Source: Alkalihalobacillus sp. TS-13
GTDB taxonomy: Bacteria; Bacillota; Bacilli; Bacillales; Fictibacillaceae
Direction of reading: 5' to 3'
NCBI RefSeq assembly: GCF_019720915.1
Contig: NZ_JAHKSI010000005.1
Coordinates: 62,001 to 126,000, forward strand
Length of the DNA: 64,000 bases
Position 1 is the stretch's first letter; every line of letters begins with the position of its first letter. This document shows positions 50,683-59,430 of the stretch, one piece after another. The notes beneath the pieces were generated by a model that did no database searches, was not told the DNA's origin, and saw only the letters and a list, made by a program, of their open reading frames with translations. The translations under genes and the position numbers were made by a program.

Positions 50683-52398
50683 ATGAAAAAAGTAAGCTTA
50701 TGGATCCTTACTTTGGTCCTTATTTTAGCATATTCTTTATCAGGGGCAACGGATCAGGCTCGGGCTAATACAGTTGAAGTAGATGAAACGCTCCAGAATA
50801 TATTAGCGTCTACTAGTGAATCTACGATTGTTGAAGCCGTCATCACTTTCGAGAACATGCCGACAGATACACAAATAGAGAGTGTGAAAGCTCTTGGTCT
50901 GAAGACGAAAACATATAAAAATCTCCCGATGATCGCCATTAAAGGGACGAATACAGAAGTACAAAAAGTGTTGGAATCAGACCTGGATGCACTTTCTGTC
51001 TACTATAATAAGAGTTTGGAATACTTTCTTCGAGACAGCCGTGAACTTGTCGGGGCTGAACGTGTCTGGAATGATCTTGGCTACACAGGCGAAGGAACGA
51101 CAGTGGCTGTAATAGACAGCGGGATAGATGCGACTCATCCGGATCTGCCTTTGGGAGAAAAAGTTGTACAAAATGTCAAATTTCTTTTAGGCAATCTATT
51201 TACAGATGAAGCTCTCTATTTAGAAGATGTGGCAAATACGGATACGTCTTCTGGGCACGGGACGCATGTCGCGGGTACCATTGCAGGATCAGGAACAGCA
51301 AGTGATGGATTATATAAAGGGATCGCCCCGGATGCTAAATTAATAGGGCTTGGAACTGGAGAAGGGATCAACATTTTATGGTCCCTGGAAGCTTTTGATT
51401 ATGTCCTGGAAAATCAAGAAAAATATGGGATCGATGTTATCAGTAACAGCTGGGGGACGACTGGTGAGTATTCACCTAACAATCCGGTGAATGTCGCAAG
51501 TAAAAAAGCCCATGATGCAGGGATGATTGTCACCTTTGCAGCAGGGAACGAAGGACCGGATGAAAACACCTTGAACCCGTATTCAGCTGCCCCCTGGGTC
51601 ATATCAGTGGCTGCTGGAACAAAGGATAAAAAACTTGCTGACTTTTCTTCACGCGGCGTGCCAGGTGATGAAGTCCTACACCCGGATATCACTGCACCAG
51701 GTGTGGATATCGTTGCAGCAAAATCATCAACAGGTTTAGTCATGAATTCATTAGGTTCTGTAACAGATGCCACTTATATCGAGCCTCAGCATCTCCCATA
51801 CTATACGACAGCAAGCGGTACGAGTATGGCAACCCCTCATATCTCAGGCATTGTCGCCTTGATGAGAGAAGCGCAACCTGATTTACATCCGGATATCGTA
51901 TTGGATATTTTACAAAGAACGGCCGAACCGATGGAAGGGTATCAATATCACGAGGTAGGTTCAGGTTATGTGAATGCATACGAAGCTGTAAAATCAGCTG
52001 AAAAAACCAACCCGAATATTGGTAAATATAAAGATAAGAAAACGGGCAAAACCTATGAGACTTACTTTGTTGAAGAAACATGGGAAGGAACTCTCGGTGC
52101 AGGTGTCTCAGAAGCTGGAGCAGCATCGCATGACTACTATGATATTTCCCTTGATAATGATGCAGTCAGTCTGAAGGTACGGATCGATTGGACATCTCCA
52201 ACTAATGATCTTGATCTAGAAGTCCGCGACCCAGCTGGTGAGCTTGCTGGTTCCTCTGGAAATGCAGTTTCTACGACAGAAGAAACCACTATTCCTGAGG
52301 TTATCGACGGCACTTATACGGTTGATGTCATAGGATGGCTGAATACAATTGAGCAATATAATGGCACCTATACGATCGAAAAGATTTTAAAGAAGTAA
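50683..52398 (+). CDS. secreted subtilisin-like serine protease (S8) with C-terminal PPC-type domain
   Basis: This 571-residue paralogue of the preceding protease has the same signal, propeptide and S8 core (VAVIDSGIDATHPDL, SSGHGTHVAGTIAG, ASGTSMATPHISG). It adds about 120 residues at the C-terminus, beginning near TYFVEETWEGTLGAG and including DWTSPTNDLDLEVRDPAGEL. This resembles pre-peptidase C-terminal (PPC) beta-sandwich domains that are often removed after secretion. It has its own SD (AGGAGG), a possible promoter and a terminator, so the two proteases can be regulated separately. Substrate preference is unknown. Confidence 0.93.
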   Translation: MKKVSLWILTLVLILAYSLSGATDQARANTVEVDETLQNILASTSESTIVEAVITFENMPTDTQIESVKALGLKTKTYKNLPMIAIKGTNTEVQKVLESDLDALSVYYNKSLEYFLRDSRELVGAERVWNDLGYTGEGTTVAVIDSGIDATHPDLPLGEKVVQNVKFLLGNLFTDEALYLEDVANTDTSSGHGTHVAGTIAGSGTASDGLYKGIAPDAKLIGLGTGEGINILWSLEAFDYVLENQEKYGIDVISNSWGTTGEYSPNNPVNVASKKAHDAGMIVTFAAGNEGPDENTLNPYSAAPWVISVAAGTKDKKLADFSSRGVPGDEVLHPDITAPGVDIVAAKSSTGLVMNSLGSVTDATYIEPQHLPYYTTASGTSMATPHISGIVALMREAQPDLHPDIVLDILQRTAEPMEGYQYHEVGSGYVNAYEAVKSAEKTNPNIGKYKDKKTGKTYETYFVEETWEGTLGAGVSEAGAASHDYYDISLDNDAVSLKVRIDWTSPTNDLDLEVRDPAGELAGSSGNAVSTTEETTIPEVIDGTYTVDVIGWLNTIEQYNGTYTIEKILKK

Positions 52399-52403
52399 TA
52401 ACG

Positions 52404-52438
52404 AAGAAAGGGCTGACTTGTTCAGCCTTTTTCCTTTT
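52404..52438 (+). terminator. terminator after the second subtilisin
   Basis: AGGGCTGA and TCAGCCTTT form a hairpin with a short loop followed by TTTTTCC. Confidence 0.75.
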
Positions 52439-52564
52439 CATACATATTCAGGGAATAAGTAGGCCTATATGGCTATTTGTCTCACTTTGCCGTCAGCACC
52501 CGACATAATTTGCTAAAATCAATAGAAGATTATAAATATTGGGACTTGAAAGGGGGTGAAGTAC

Positions 52565-53419
52565 GTGCGAATTCAAACCCTGATTGTTAAAGGGCTTATT
52601 GCGGGAGCATGTCTGTTAGTTCCATCTGAAGTTCTGGCGAACGACAATGGAAAACCAGATGAATTACCTGAACCTTTAGTAGGGGCAGATAATCAAGCAG
52701 AAGAACGTAAAAATGAAAACGCTTCAAAAAACACTGATAATAATAATCGACAAAATGAAAATGCAGATCGTAATGGAAAACAGGAGTTACCTGAACAAGC
52801 CAAAGCGGATCTTAAAAATGTCGATCAACCTCAGGAAAAAGGGAAATCGGTGCATGCGAATAAGGATGCAAAAGATAAGTCAGATGGGAACGGTGTTTCT
52901 AAGATAAAGAAACAAACGAATAAACCAAGCCAGGACACTGATCAATCCGGAACCTCAGTACATAATGACCGTGGTGAAGACATTAACCCTTTAAAAGATA
53001 CATCTTTTTCTGAACCAAAACAGAGAAAAGATGGACAACATCCATCAAAAGAGAAGCTGAATTCCAGAAACAATCTCACTTTGAAATCTGATGACAAACA
53101 AACGAATGCAGTTAGAGACACAGCAAAATCCAAGTCTAATCAGCAGCCATTGCCACAAGATGAAAGTCCAGCTGATACACCATTTGTGATACATTCACAA
53201 ACCGGATATAAACTATCAAAACAAAATCAAAATAAGGATGGATCTTCTAATACATCTGGAAATGGTTCTCTTTTCTATGCTTTATCTTTTTCAGGGACAG
53301 GTCCATTGGTCACACTTGATCGTGATTTCTTAGCTGAACATCGCAGAGAACATAATCAGTGGATCAATGCACCGCCTTCACCACCACCGAAATCCAGCCT
53401 TCTTCCTCATAGTGCTTAA
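52565..53419 (+). CDS. secreted hydrophilic low-complexity protein
   Basis: This 284-residue protein has a signal peptide (MRIQTLIVKGLIAGACLLVP, cleavage near SEVLA) followed by a long Asn/Lys/Gln/Asp/Ser-rich region without predicted hydrophobic core. A short more ordered C-terminus follows, with SLFYALSFSGTGPLVTLDRD and a Pro/Ser-rich end. I recognise no family. The GTG at 52565 is preferred, as AAGGGGGTGA precedes it; an earlier GTG lies inside the SD. The next gene starts 40 bases later and is also a secreted low-complexity protein, so the two likely form an operon. It may be a cell-wall or matrix component. Confidence 0.65.
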   Translation: MRIQTLIVKGLIAGACLLVPSEVLANDNGKPDELPEPLVGADNQAEERKNENASKNTDNNNRQNENADRNGKQELPEQAKADLKNVDQPQEKGKSVHANKDAKDKSDGNGVSKIKKQTNKPSQDTDQSGTSVHNDRGEDINPLKDTSFSEPKQRKDGQHPSKEKLNSRNNLTLKSDDKQTNAVRDTAKSKSNQQPLPQDESPADTPFVIHSQTGYKLSKQNQNKDGSSNTSGNGSLFYALSFSGTGPLVTLDRDFLAEHRREHNQWINAPPSPPPKSSLLPHSA

Positions 53420-53459
53420 TGGATGAAAAATTTTAACTGAGAAGAAGGAGAGATTTTTA

Positions 53460-54482
53460 ATGGTACGAGTTAACGGAAAAATGGTAGTCAAATCTTTAGT
53501 ATTAGCAGGAGCGCTTGCATTTGGAACTTTTGTAGGTATTGATTCTGTTGAAGCAGCGGGTAATGGGAAAAAAGCTGATGTAAAAGTCCAAGCATTAGAT
53601 GACGAAGGAAGAGCAGAATCTAAAACGAAAGTTAAGAATAATCCATCTGCTGAAAACAAAGCTAAATCTCAAGGGCACGTCAACGCCAGCGAAAAAGCAA
53701 AAGAAAATGCAGCACCTAATTCTGCTGTACAAGCTGGTTCTGAAACAGACGCAGATTCTGATGTAGAAACAGAAGTTGAACCTAAAGAAGAAAACGTGAC
53801 GGTTGAAGAGCCAACTGATTCTGATGTGAAAACAGAAGAAACAAAAGAAACTGAAGTAGAAGAAGACGCAGAACAAGACAAAGAAACGGAAGAGCCAAAG
53901 GAAGAGAAGGTCAACCCCTCTTCAGAAAATAAGGCAAAATCCAGTGCTTATCATGCAAGTGACGTAGCAAAAGAAAATGCAGCTGAGAACTCTGCAGTTC
54001 ATCTTTCGGTTGCTCCTGAATCAGATGAAGACACAAACTCTGAAGAAGAACCAACTGTCGAAACAGATGTCGAAGCTAAAACTGAAGAAGACGAAGATGC
54101 AGACGAAGAAACTGATGCGGATGAAGATTCTAATGAAGATGCAGACGAAGAAGCAAAAGAAGAAGGTGCAGACACAGAAGAAGTCACTGAAGAAGTTAAC
54201 GTTTCTGCAGAAAACAAAGCAAATGCACAAGGACATGTGAACGCTAGTGAAACCGCAAAAGAACATGCTGCTGAAGGTTCTGCTGTTCTTGCTGGTACTA
54301 CCGAAGACCCAACTTCTGAAACAGGTGAAGAAACTACTGAAGAAACTACTGAAGAAACAGACGTAGAAGAAGACGAAGAAACTGAAGTAGATGCTGATGA
54401 AGAAGTAACTGAGGAAACAGATGCGGAAACGGACCTGGAAACAGAAACGACAACTGAATCAAAAACAGTTACTCTGCCATAA
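53460..54482 (+). CDS. secreted acidic protein with three SAENKA...AKENAA repeats
   Basis: This 340-residue protein has a signal peptide ending near SVEA (residue 31). The mature part contains three ~29-residue repeats at about residues 62-90, 152-180 and 248-276, with the shared pattern SAENKAK, then ASE-AKENAA, then SAV. They are separated and followed by long Glu/Asp/Thr linkers that make the protein extremely acidic. No family or catalytic motif was recognised. AAGGAG lies ten bases before the ATG, 40 bases after the previous secreted-protein gene. It may bind cations, sit in the wall or serve as a matrix protein; none of this is shown by the sequence. Confidence 0.7.
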   Translation: MVRVNGKMVVKSLVLAGALAFGTFVGIDSVEAAGNGKKADVKVQALDDEGRAESKTKVKNNPSAENKAKSQGHVNASEKAKENAAPNSAVQAGSETDADSDVETEVEPKEENVTVEEPTDSDVKTEETKETEVEEDAEQDKETEEPKEEKVNPSSENKAKSSAYHASDVAKENAAENSAVHLSVAPESDEDTNSEEEPTVETDVEAKTEEDEDADEETDADEDSNEDADEEAKEEGADTEEVTEEVNVSAENKANAQGHVNASETAKEHAAEGSAVLAGTTEDPTSETGEETTEETTEETDVEEDEETEVDADEEVTEETDAETDLETETTTESKTVTLP

Positions 54483-54499
54483 GAATCACAATGGGGAAG

Positions 54500-54548
54500 A
54501 GGATGTCCAGAAAGTCAGTGAAATCTGATCTTTCTGGCATCCCTTTTC
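54500..54548 (+). terminator. terminator after the acidic repeat protein
   Basis: GGATGTCCAGAAAG and CTTTCTGGCATCC form a long stem followed by CTTTTCTC. Confidence 0.8.
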
Positions 54549-54637
54549 TCATTTGCTTGATAAAAAAGCACAAAAAAATCGTCCAATCCTGTAAAATGAA
54601 AGTTACCACACCTACACTACAGAAGGGACGATCTTTT

Positions 54638-54806
54638 ATGTGCAATCTTTCGATTACTACTGAAAATTATAACACGGAAACGACTTCATCTCCAGATGGA
54701 AATCAGGGAGAAAACAAGTCTAAACGAACATTCCCACCTACTTTCAAGCCCTACAATAACCAACAACTTGGCCTTGTTTTATTTTAGGGACTTATCAGAC
54801 AGCCCC
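54638..54806 (+). mobile_element. remnant of an IS1182-type insertion sequence
   Basis: An SD (GAAGGGACG) and ATG open a 49-codon frame whose end, FPPTFKPYNNQQLGLVLF, resembles the N-terminal FKPYNxxQ segment of IS1182-type transposases. It stops at 54787. Directly after comes GGGACTTATCAGACAGCCCC, which looks like the terminal inverted repeat of such elements. The rest of the transposase and the other terminal repeat are missing, so this is an internally deleted relic. Confidence 0.5.
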
Positions 54807-54857
54807 AAAAAACTCTCTTTACGTTTTGTTAGTGACATAAAAACCTACGCTAGAGTT

Positions 54858-56401
54858 TTAATCATAAATGGAGTCGAAGTATTTTATTTCTATATTTTCA
54901 AAAGTTGCGGGGCCGCCTTCAGAATAGAGTGTGATGTTCTTATCCTCTAGTGGAGGGAACACCTGATTGGAGTGTACCACTTTACCATCATCTATAAATA
55001 CTTCAACACTTGTTTTATCTACAAGGATCTTTAAGTGAACTTTTTTTTGACTTGGATCAAAAGGAGCAATACTTTCTATATACTTACCACTTTTATCTGG
55101 CTGGTCTGTTGATTTTCGATTGACATAAGAGTACTGGTCTTTTGGTGAAAGACCGACGTCCACATGACGCGTTTTGTCGGCTGATTCCCGAAGACGCAAC
55201 CCTACGTTCCCGATCTTCGACCAGGATATCTCTGCTTCGATCTGGTAAACCGTACCAGTTGCCCCAATTGTTTTTGAGCCGTCGACCTCGATTTGTTGAT
55301 AAGAATCTGAGGAATCTGTTAATTGACTTAGTTTTTCTAACGGCTGTGAACCCAAGTAATAGGAGTCCTCATCACCTTTTTTTAATTCTATTTTTCGAAC
55401 GATGGAATCCAATCCGTTAAAATCCTCCTGGAGGGTAGGGGTATGGTCTGCGTATGCCCAATTGTTCATCCAAGCTAAAGCATATCGGTGGCTGAGCTGA
55501 TTATCACTTGTCCCATCTTCAAACGTAACGCCGCCGTACCAATCGAAACCGTAATCCAGCCATTCAGGCTCTTCGTGATCGGGGATAAATTCATCACCAT
55601 TGTAATTACCGACCCAGTAAGCATAAGTATTCGGCTTTCCGATCGACTTGCCATTGGCACTTACGCCCAACACCCATTTCACTGTTCCGTCGTTTGCCCG
55701 CATCTTATACAAGTCTGGGCATTCTACGAGCCCAATATCTTTTGTCTGAAATCCACTGGTGTAATTCCAGTCTTTTAGGTTTTTCGATTCATAAAAACCA
55801 ATTTTTGTTCCTTCGGCCATGAGCATGACCCATTTCTGCTCTTGGTCATCCCAGATAACTTTAGGATCTCTGAAATCTTCGGCTCCTGGGTTCGACATTA
55901 CCGGATGGTCACTATAGGAAGTAAACGTTTGGCCTCTATCCGTACTGTACCAGAGATACTGTTCCTGCTTTCCATTTGCAGAAGGCTGGGTAACGAGTGC
56001 TACTACAGCCTCTTCTCCAAAGCCGGCTGTATTATTTTGGTCTACCACAACAGAACCTGACCACGGATCCCCGTTTTCATTCGTGTATTTAGGAATAGCC
56101 ACCCCTTCATCTTTCCAATGGACTAAATCTTTAGAGGTCGCATGACGCCACTCTGTTCCGTTGCCTTTGGGATAGTCTCCGTTATAGAGATAATAGTAGT
56201 GATATTTCCCATCCAGATAGATTGGTTTTTGGGGGTCATTCTTCCAGTTATCCGGAGCTGTAAAATGATAGTCTGCACGATACGTTTCCTTTTCTTGTGG
56301 TTCTTTTTCCCTATGGTCTGGTCGCTCAAAGATTAAAAACAAGCCTATGATCAAGAAAAAGAGAAGCGAGACAGCCATTTTCTTTGATTCTGCTTTACCA
56401 T
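54858..56401 (-). CDS. levB: levanase LevB (GH32), probable frameshift at the extreme 5' end
   Basis: LevB hydrolyses levan made by SacB; in B. subtilis it is an endolevanase encoded next to sacB. The GH32 five-bladed propeller has the nucleophile motif WKNDPQKP, the RDPKVIWDD motif and VECPDLY with the catalytic Glu, then a C-terminal beta-sandwich. It is strikingly similar to B. subtilis LevB. The long frame starts at an ATG at 56378 with no SD and no basic residues before its membrane segment. An ATG at 56401, after GGTGAG, begins MVKQNQRKWLSRF in another frame and stops at 56351; joining the frames in the CTTCTCTTTTTCTT tract would give a normal N-terminus. Confidence 0.85.
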
Positions 56402-56439
56402 ATCAGTTGCTCACCGCTTTTATAATGGATTAATTGAAA

Positions 56440-56482
56440 AGAAAAGAAAATGCCTAGAGAAGTCGGCATTTTCTTTTCATCC
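56440..56482. terminator. terminator of sacB
   Basis: GAAAAGAAAATGCC and GGCATTTTCTTTTC form a 14-pair palindromic stem between sacB and levB. Confidence 0.85.
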
Positions 56483-56497
56483 TAAAGCTTATTAAGC

Positions 56498-57958
56498 TTA
56501 TTCTTCATTTATTGTAAGTTGTCCTTGTTTGAGGATTCCATCTTCTATAACGGAAGATTTAGGTCCTTTAAGGTCCAGCTTAAAGCTTGGAGAGAAAGTA
56601 GACTTTTTGTCTTCAAAATACCCTCTATTTGTCATATAGCTTGTAACAACAGTTTCATCGCTATTTTCTTGAGGGATTACATAGTGTGCGTAATTCCATG
56701 TCACATCATTTGGATCGAGGTCATGGTGTAAAACAATTCCCGTTTTGTTCATCGGCTTGTATGGACCGGTTAATGAATTTGACACATATCCCAACATGTA
56801 GATATCTTCATCATCAATGCCATCAATCGTCATTTTAGATCCGCGTGAACTTGTGAATAAGTACCATTTACCATCTTTTTTGAAAATGTTTGGACGTTCA
56901 ATTTCATCCGTAACAGTGTTGGAAGCAATCAATGGGTCCATTACGTTCTTTAGTGTATAATCATCGTTGATTTCGATAATGCCGATCGCTCCGTTCGCCA
57001 GTTCAGCAAACTCTCTTTTCGGACTTTCTAACAGTTTAGCTTTTTCATCCTGGAAGTATTTTTCGCTCTTGCCATAGTACGCTTTGTTGTAAAGGGATTC
57101 CTCTCCAGAGTAGCCAAAGTCAGTTCCTGTATTGGCTTCAAACACCAGGTATTTACGGCCGTTTTCTTCTACATAGTGAGGGTCTCTTAACGTATGGTTT
57201 TCATTATAGTTAATATCTCCATTTCCAAAAGCCTGGTTGACATTTTGATAAACAGACCCATCGCCGCCTTCAAAAATTGACTTATGATCTTCGACGCCAT
57301 CCACATTAAGAGTTCCTTGTTTTGGTTCAGATACGTTAACTTGCGCAGTAGTTAGCGTCTGTTTACCGTAAAGCTCCTTTTCTTCATTAAATTCTGTACG
57401 GTTGGTGTAGAATAAACGAATTTCTCCATCAGAGGTGAAGGTAGCGGAACCGGACCACTCTTCTGACTGATCTTTCAAATATTTATCGTCAGCTTTGTAT
57501 TTATCTTCATCGTCGAATACACGTCCAGCGTTCTTCCACGCATCGATGGATTTCTCATCTGCTTTCTTATAGAACATGTAAATGAATGTGTCGTGTGCAT
57601 TTTTTGGGTCACCTGCTAAACCGAATAGGATATGGTAGCCATTGTATTCGGCCACTGTACCGTCCGCGTTTTGGAGCGGCCATGTGTCCCAAACATCCAT
57701 TTTAATTTCATTTCCGTTCTCGTCTGTTTTTGTAGCTGATGGAATGTTTTGAATGTTAGATGCGTCAAATTCAGGGACCGCATGATCATCGTGCTGCTTA
57801 ATCATGTCCGCCATATCAGAACGCGTGATGTGGGAAATTCCGTAATCTTCTTTATGGTCCCGGGAATCAGCATGCGCGATCAATCCTTCCCCTCCTGCCA
57901 GAATTGCTGTGCTAAGCATGACTACTGTAGCTTGTTTGGCCAATCTTTTTACGTTCAT
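56498..57958 (-). CDS. sacB: levansucrase SacB (GH68)
   Basis: SacB is the secreted enzyme that splits sucrose and polymerises the fructose into levan. The 486-residue protein has a signal peptide ending at about residue 30 (GLIAHA). Catalytic residues are in place: the nucleophile Asp91 in VWDTWPL, the stabilising Asp259 in LRDPHY, and the acid/base Glu354 in DEIERPN. SGSATF in EEWSGSATF is also conserved. GGGAGGAAAG precedes the ATG at 57958. The gene is followed by levB, as in B. subtilis. No SacY-type antiterminator hairpin with T run was seen in the leader. Confidence 0.96.
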   Translation of the reverse strand: MNVKRLAKQATVVMLSTAILAGGEGLIAHADSRDHKEDYGISHITRSDMADMIKQHDDHAVPEFDASNIQNIPSATKTDENGNEIKMDVWDTWPLQNADGTVAEYNGYHILFGLAGDPKNAHDTFIYMFYKKADEKSIDAWKNAGRVFDDEDKYKADDKYLKDQSEEWSGSATFTSDGEIRLFYTNRTEFNEEKELYGKQTLTTAQVNVSEPKQGTLNVDGVEDHKSIFEGGDGSVYQNVNQAFGNGDINYNENHTLRDPHYVEENGRKYLVFEANTGTDFGYSGEESLYNKAYYGKSEKYFQDEKAKLLESPKREFAELANGAIGIIEINDDYTLKNVMDPLIASNTVTDEIERPNIFKKDGKWYLFTSSRGSKMTIDGIDDEDIYMLGYVSNSLTGPYKPMNKTGIVLHHDLDPNDVTWNYAHYVIPQENSDETVVTSYMTNRGYFEDKKSTFSPSFKLDLKGPKSSVIEDGILKQGQLTINEE

Positions 57959-58036
57959 ATTCTTTCCTCCCATATTTTTTTTGCGGATTATTTTTTCGTT
58001 TTTCCGCTGTTTGACAATTTAAATTATAGGGGGGGA

Positions 58037-58042
58037 TGGGCG
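58037..58042 (-). promoter_or_regulatory. likely -10 of sacB
   Basis: On the minus strand TATAAT follows a run of seven C about 70 bases before the sacB start (near 58022-58030 on the plus strand numbering as ATTATA/GGGGGGG). No good -35 is present at 17 bases, so an activator may be needed. Confidence 0.35.
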
Positions 58043-58125
58043 GATCTGGATATGGAGGATATTGATTGGAATTTAGCTTTGATTTGATATATAGGATTTT
58101 CGTTCTATTTTGGGGAGAGGAGAGA

Positions 58126-58168
58126 GTGAAAAAAGCCCTGGAGAGGACTCACTGAGCCTTTTCCCAGG
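58126..58168 (-). terminator. terminator after the sugar-binding lipoprotein
   Basis: TCCTGG and CCAGGG form a stem followed on the minus strand by CTTTTTTC; it overlaps the end of the coding region and separates it from sacB. Confidence 0.65.
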
Positions 58169-59414
58169 ACTTTTGATATTCTTGCAATAGTTGCTCCTTA
58201 TTAAGTTGGTTCTTTATATATTGTTGTGTGGCCGAACCAAATTCTTTTCTTACTCCTACTGGGAAATCAAACCAGTTGGAGGACAACGTTTGCCCTTTTT
58301 TATAATACTGTATGATTTGATCGGCAAGAGGACCTGAATTTTCCGGCTCGATATGCTTAAAAGCGGGAATGAATTTTAAGTGTTCGGTTAAGTATCGTTT
58401 TCCTTCTTCAGATGAAACCATCCAGTTTAAAAATTTTTTTGCTTCATTCTTTTTTTCTTCTGTTGTCTGTTTATTGACTACCCAGTAACTAGGTGTGTTA
58501 ACGACTAAGGATTCCTTGTCCGGATCATCATTAATGGGAATAGGGATAATGCCGATGTTCATATCGGGGGATTGCTGGTCGATCATAGGCTGTATCCAGT
58601 TGCCCTGCAGGATAATCGCTGCATCTCCAGCTGCAAATGTATTTACTTCCATACTGTAGTCTGTCGAGAGTGGTTCATTGCTTCCATATTCTAAAGTGAC
58701 ATCCAACAAATGGAGGAGGTCCTTGAATTTCGGATTGTTGGGAATCGTTTCCTTCCCTTCATTCAAGTTTTTTATAAAAGCAGCTGGGTTATCCTGCTGG
58801 GCAAATGCGATATTCAAAAGATGGTCACCCAATTTCCATTTCTCATAGTAGCCAGTGGCAAAAGGTGTAATTCCTGCTTCTTGCAGTTTCTCAGCGGTAA
58901 CTGTCAATTCAGTTAGTGTAGCAGGCATTGCCTTAATGCCTGCCTGCTTAAATAAATCTTTATTATAAATGAAGCCGTATCCTTCTAGGTTCATTGGCAT
59001 TCCAAGTACTTTACCATCAAATCTCATCGGCGTTAATGTATCTTCAAGTGCATTCTCTACCCATGGCTGATCAGATAGGTCTTCTAAATAGTCGCTCCAA
59101 ACTTTGGCGTTTTCATACCCGGGGTTTGTGAAAATATCGGGACCATTACCTGCAGCAATTTGGGCTTTAAGATCAGAAAAGTCATCCATCGCCCCACCGA
59201 CCGTGTAGACTTCTATATTTACTTTTGGATGATTCGTTTCATAAGCCTGGACCATTTGCTCAAACTGTGAAGCAATCTCTACTTTTGGATTTCTTACTTT
59301 TAGTGTAATTTCCTGTTCTTTTATTGGTGTTTCTTTTGTCTCAGACTTTGACTGACATGCTGAAAGAGATAGGTTCAGCGTTCCGATTAAACATAAAAGT
59401 AAGACTTTTTTCAT
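58149..59414 (-). CDS. sugar ABC transporter substrate-binding lipoprotein
   Basis: This 421-residue exported lipoprotein has a signal ending LSLSAC (Cys20) and a family-1 solute-binding domain (extracellular sugar-binding type), with GNGPDIFTNPGYE, LEGYGFIYNKDLFKQAGI and AAIILQGNW. It overlaps the preceding response-regulator gene region by its SD (AAAGAGGTGAC), so it belongs to the kinase-regulator operon. No permease or ATPase genes are adjacent, so it may act as a sensor partner of the YesM-type kinase or use permeases encoded elsewhere. The upstream in-frame extension overlaps the regulator and is rejected. Confidence 0.85.
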   Translation of the reverse strand: MKKVLLLCLIGTLNLSLSACQSKSETKETPIKEQEITLKVRNPKVEIASQFEQMVQAYETNHPKVNIEVYTVGGAMDDFSDLKAQIAAGNGPDIFTNPGYENAKVWSDYLEDLSDQPWVENALEDTLTPMRFDGKVLGMPMNLEGYGFIYNKDLFKQAGIKAMPATLTELTVTAEKLQEAGITPFATGYYEKWKLGDHLLNIAFAQQDNPAAFIKNLNEGKETIPNNPKFKDLLHLLDVTLEYGSNEPLSTDYSMEVNTFAAGDAAIILQGNWIQPMIDQQSPDMNIGIIPIPINDDPDKESLVVNTPSYWVVNKQTTEEKKNEAKKFLNWMVSSEEGKRYLTEHLKFIPAFKHIEPENSGPLADQIIQYYKKGQTLSSNWFDFPVGVRKEFGSATQQYIKNQLNKEQLLQEYQKSWEKAQ

Positions 59415-59430
59415 TCTGTCACCTCTTTTC

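Noticed and set aside
53595-54266. Several Phe/Cys- or Ser/Val-rich minus-strand ORFs
   Set aside because: They are antisense readings of the Glu/Asp codon-rich acidic protein gene.
57959-58125. SacY/RAT antiterminator in the sacB leader
   Set aside because: Only a weak GCGGA/TCCGC hairpin was found, without a terminator T run or the conserved RAT sequence, so classical antitermination is not supported.
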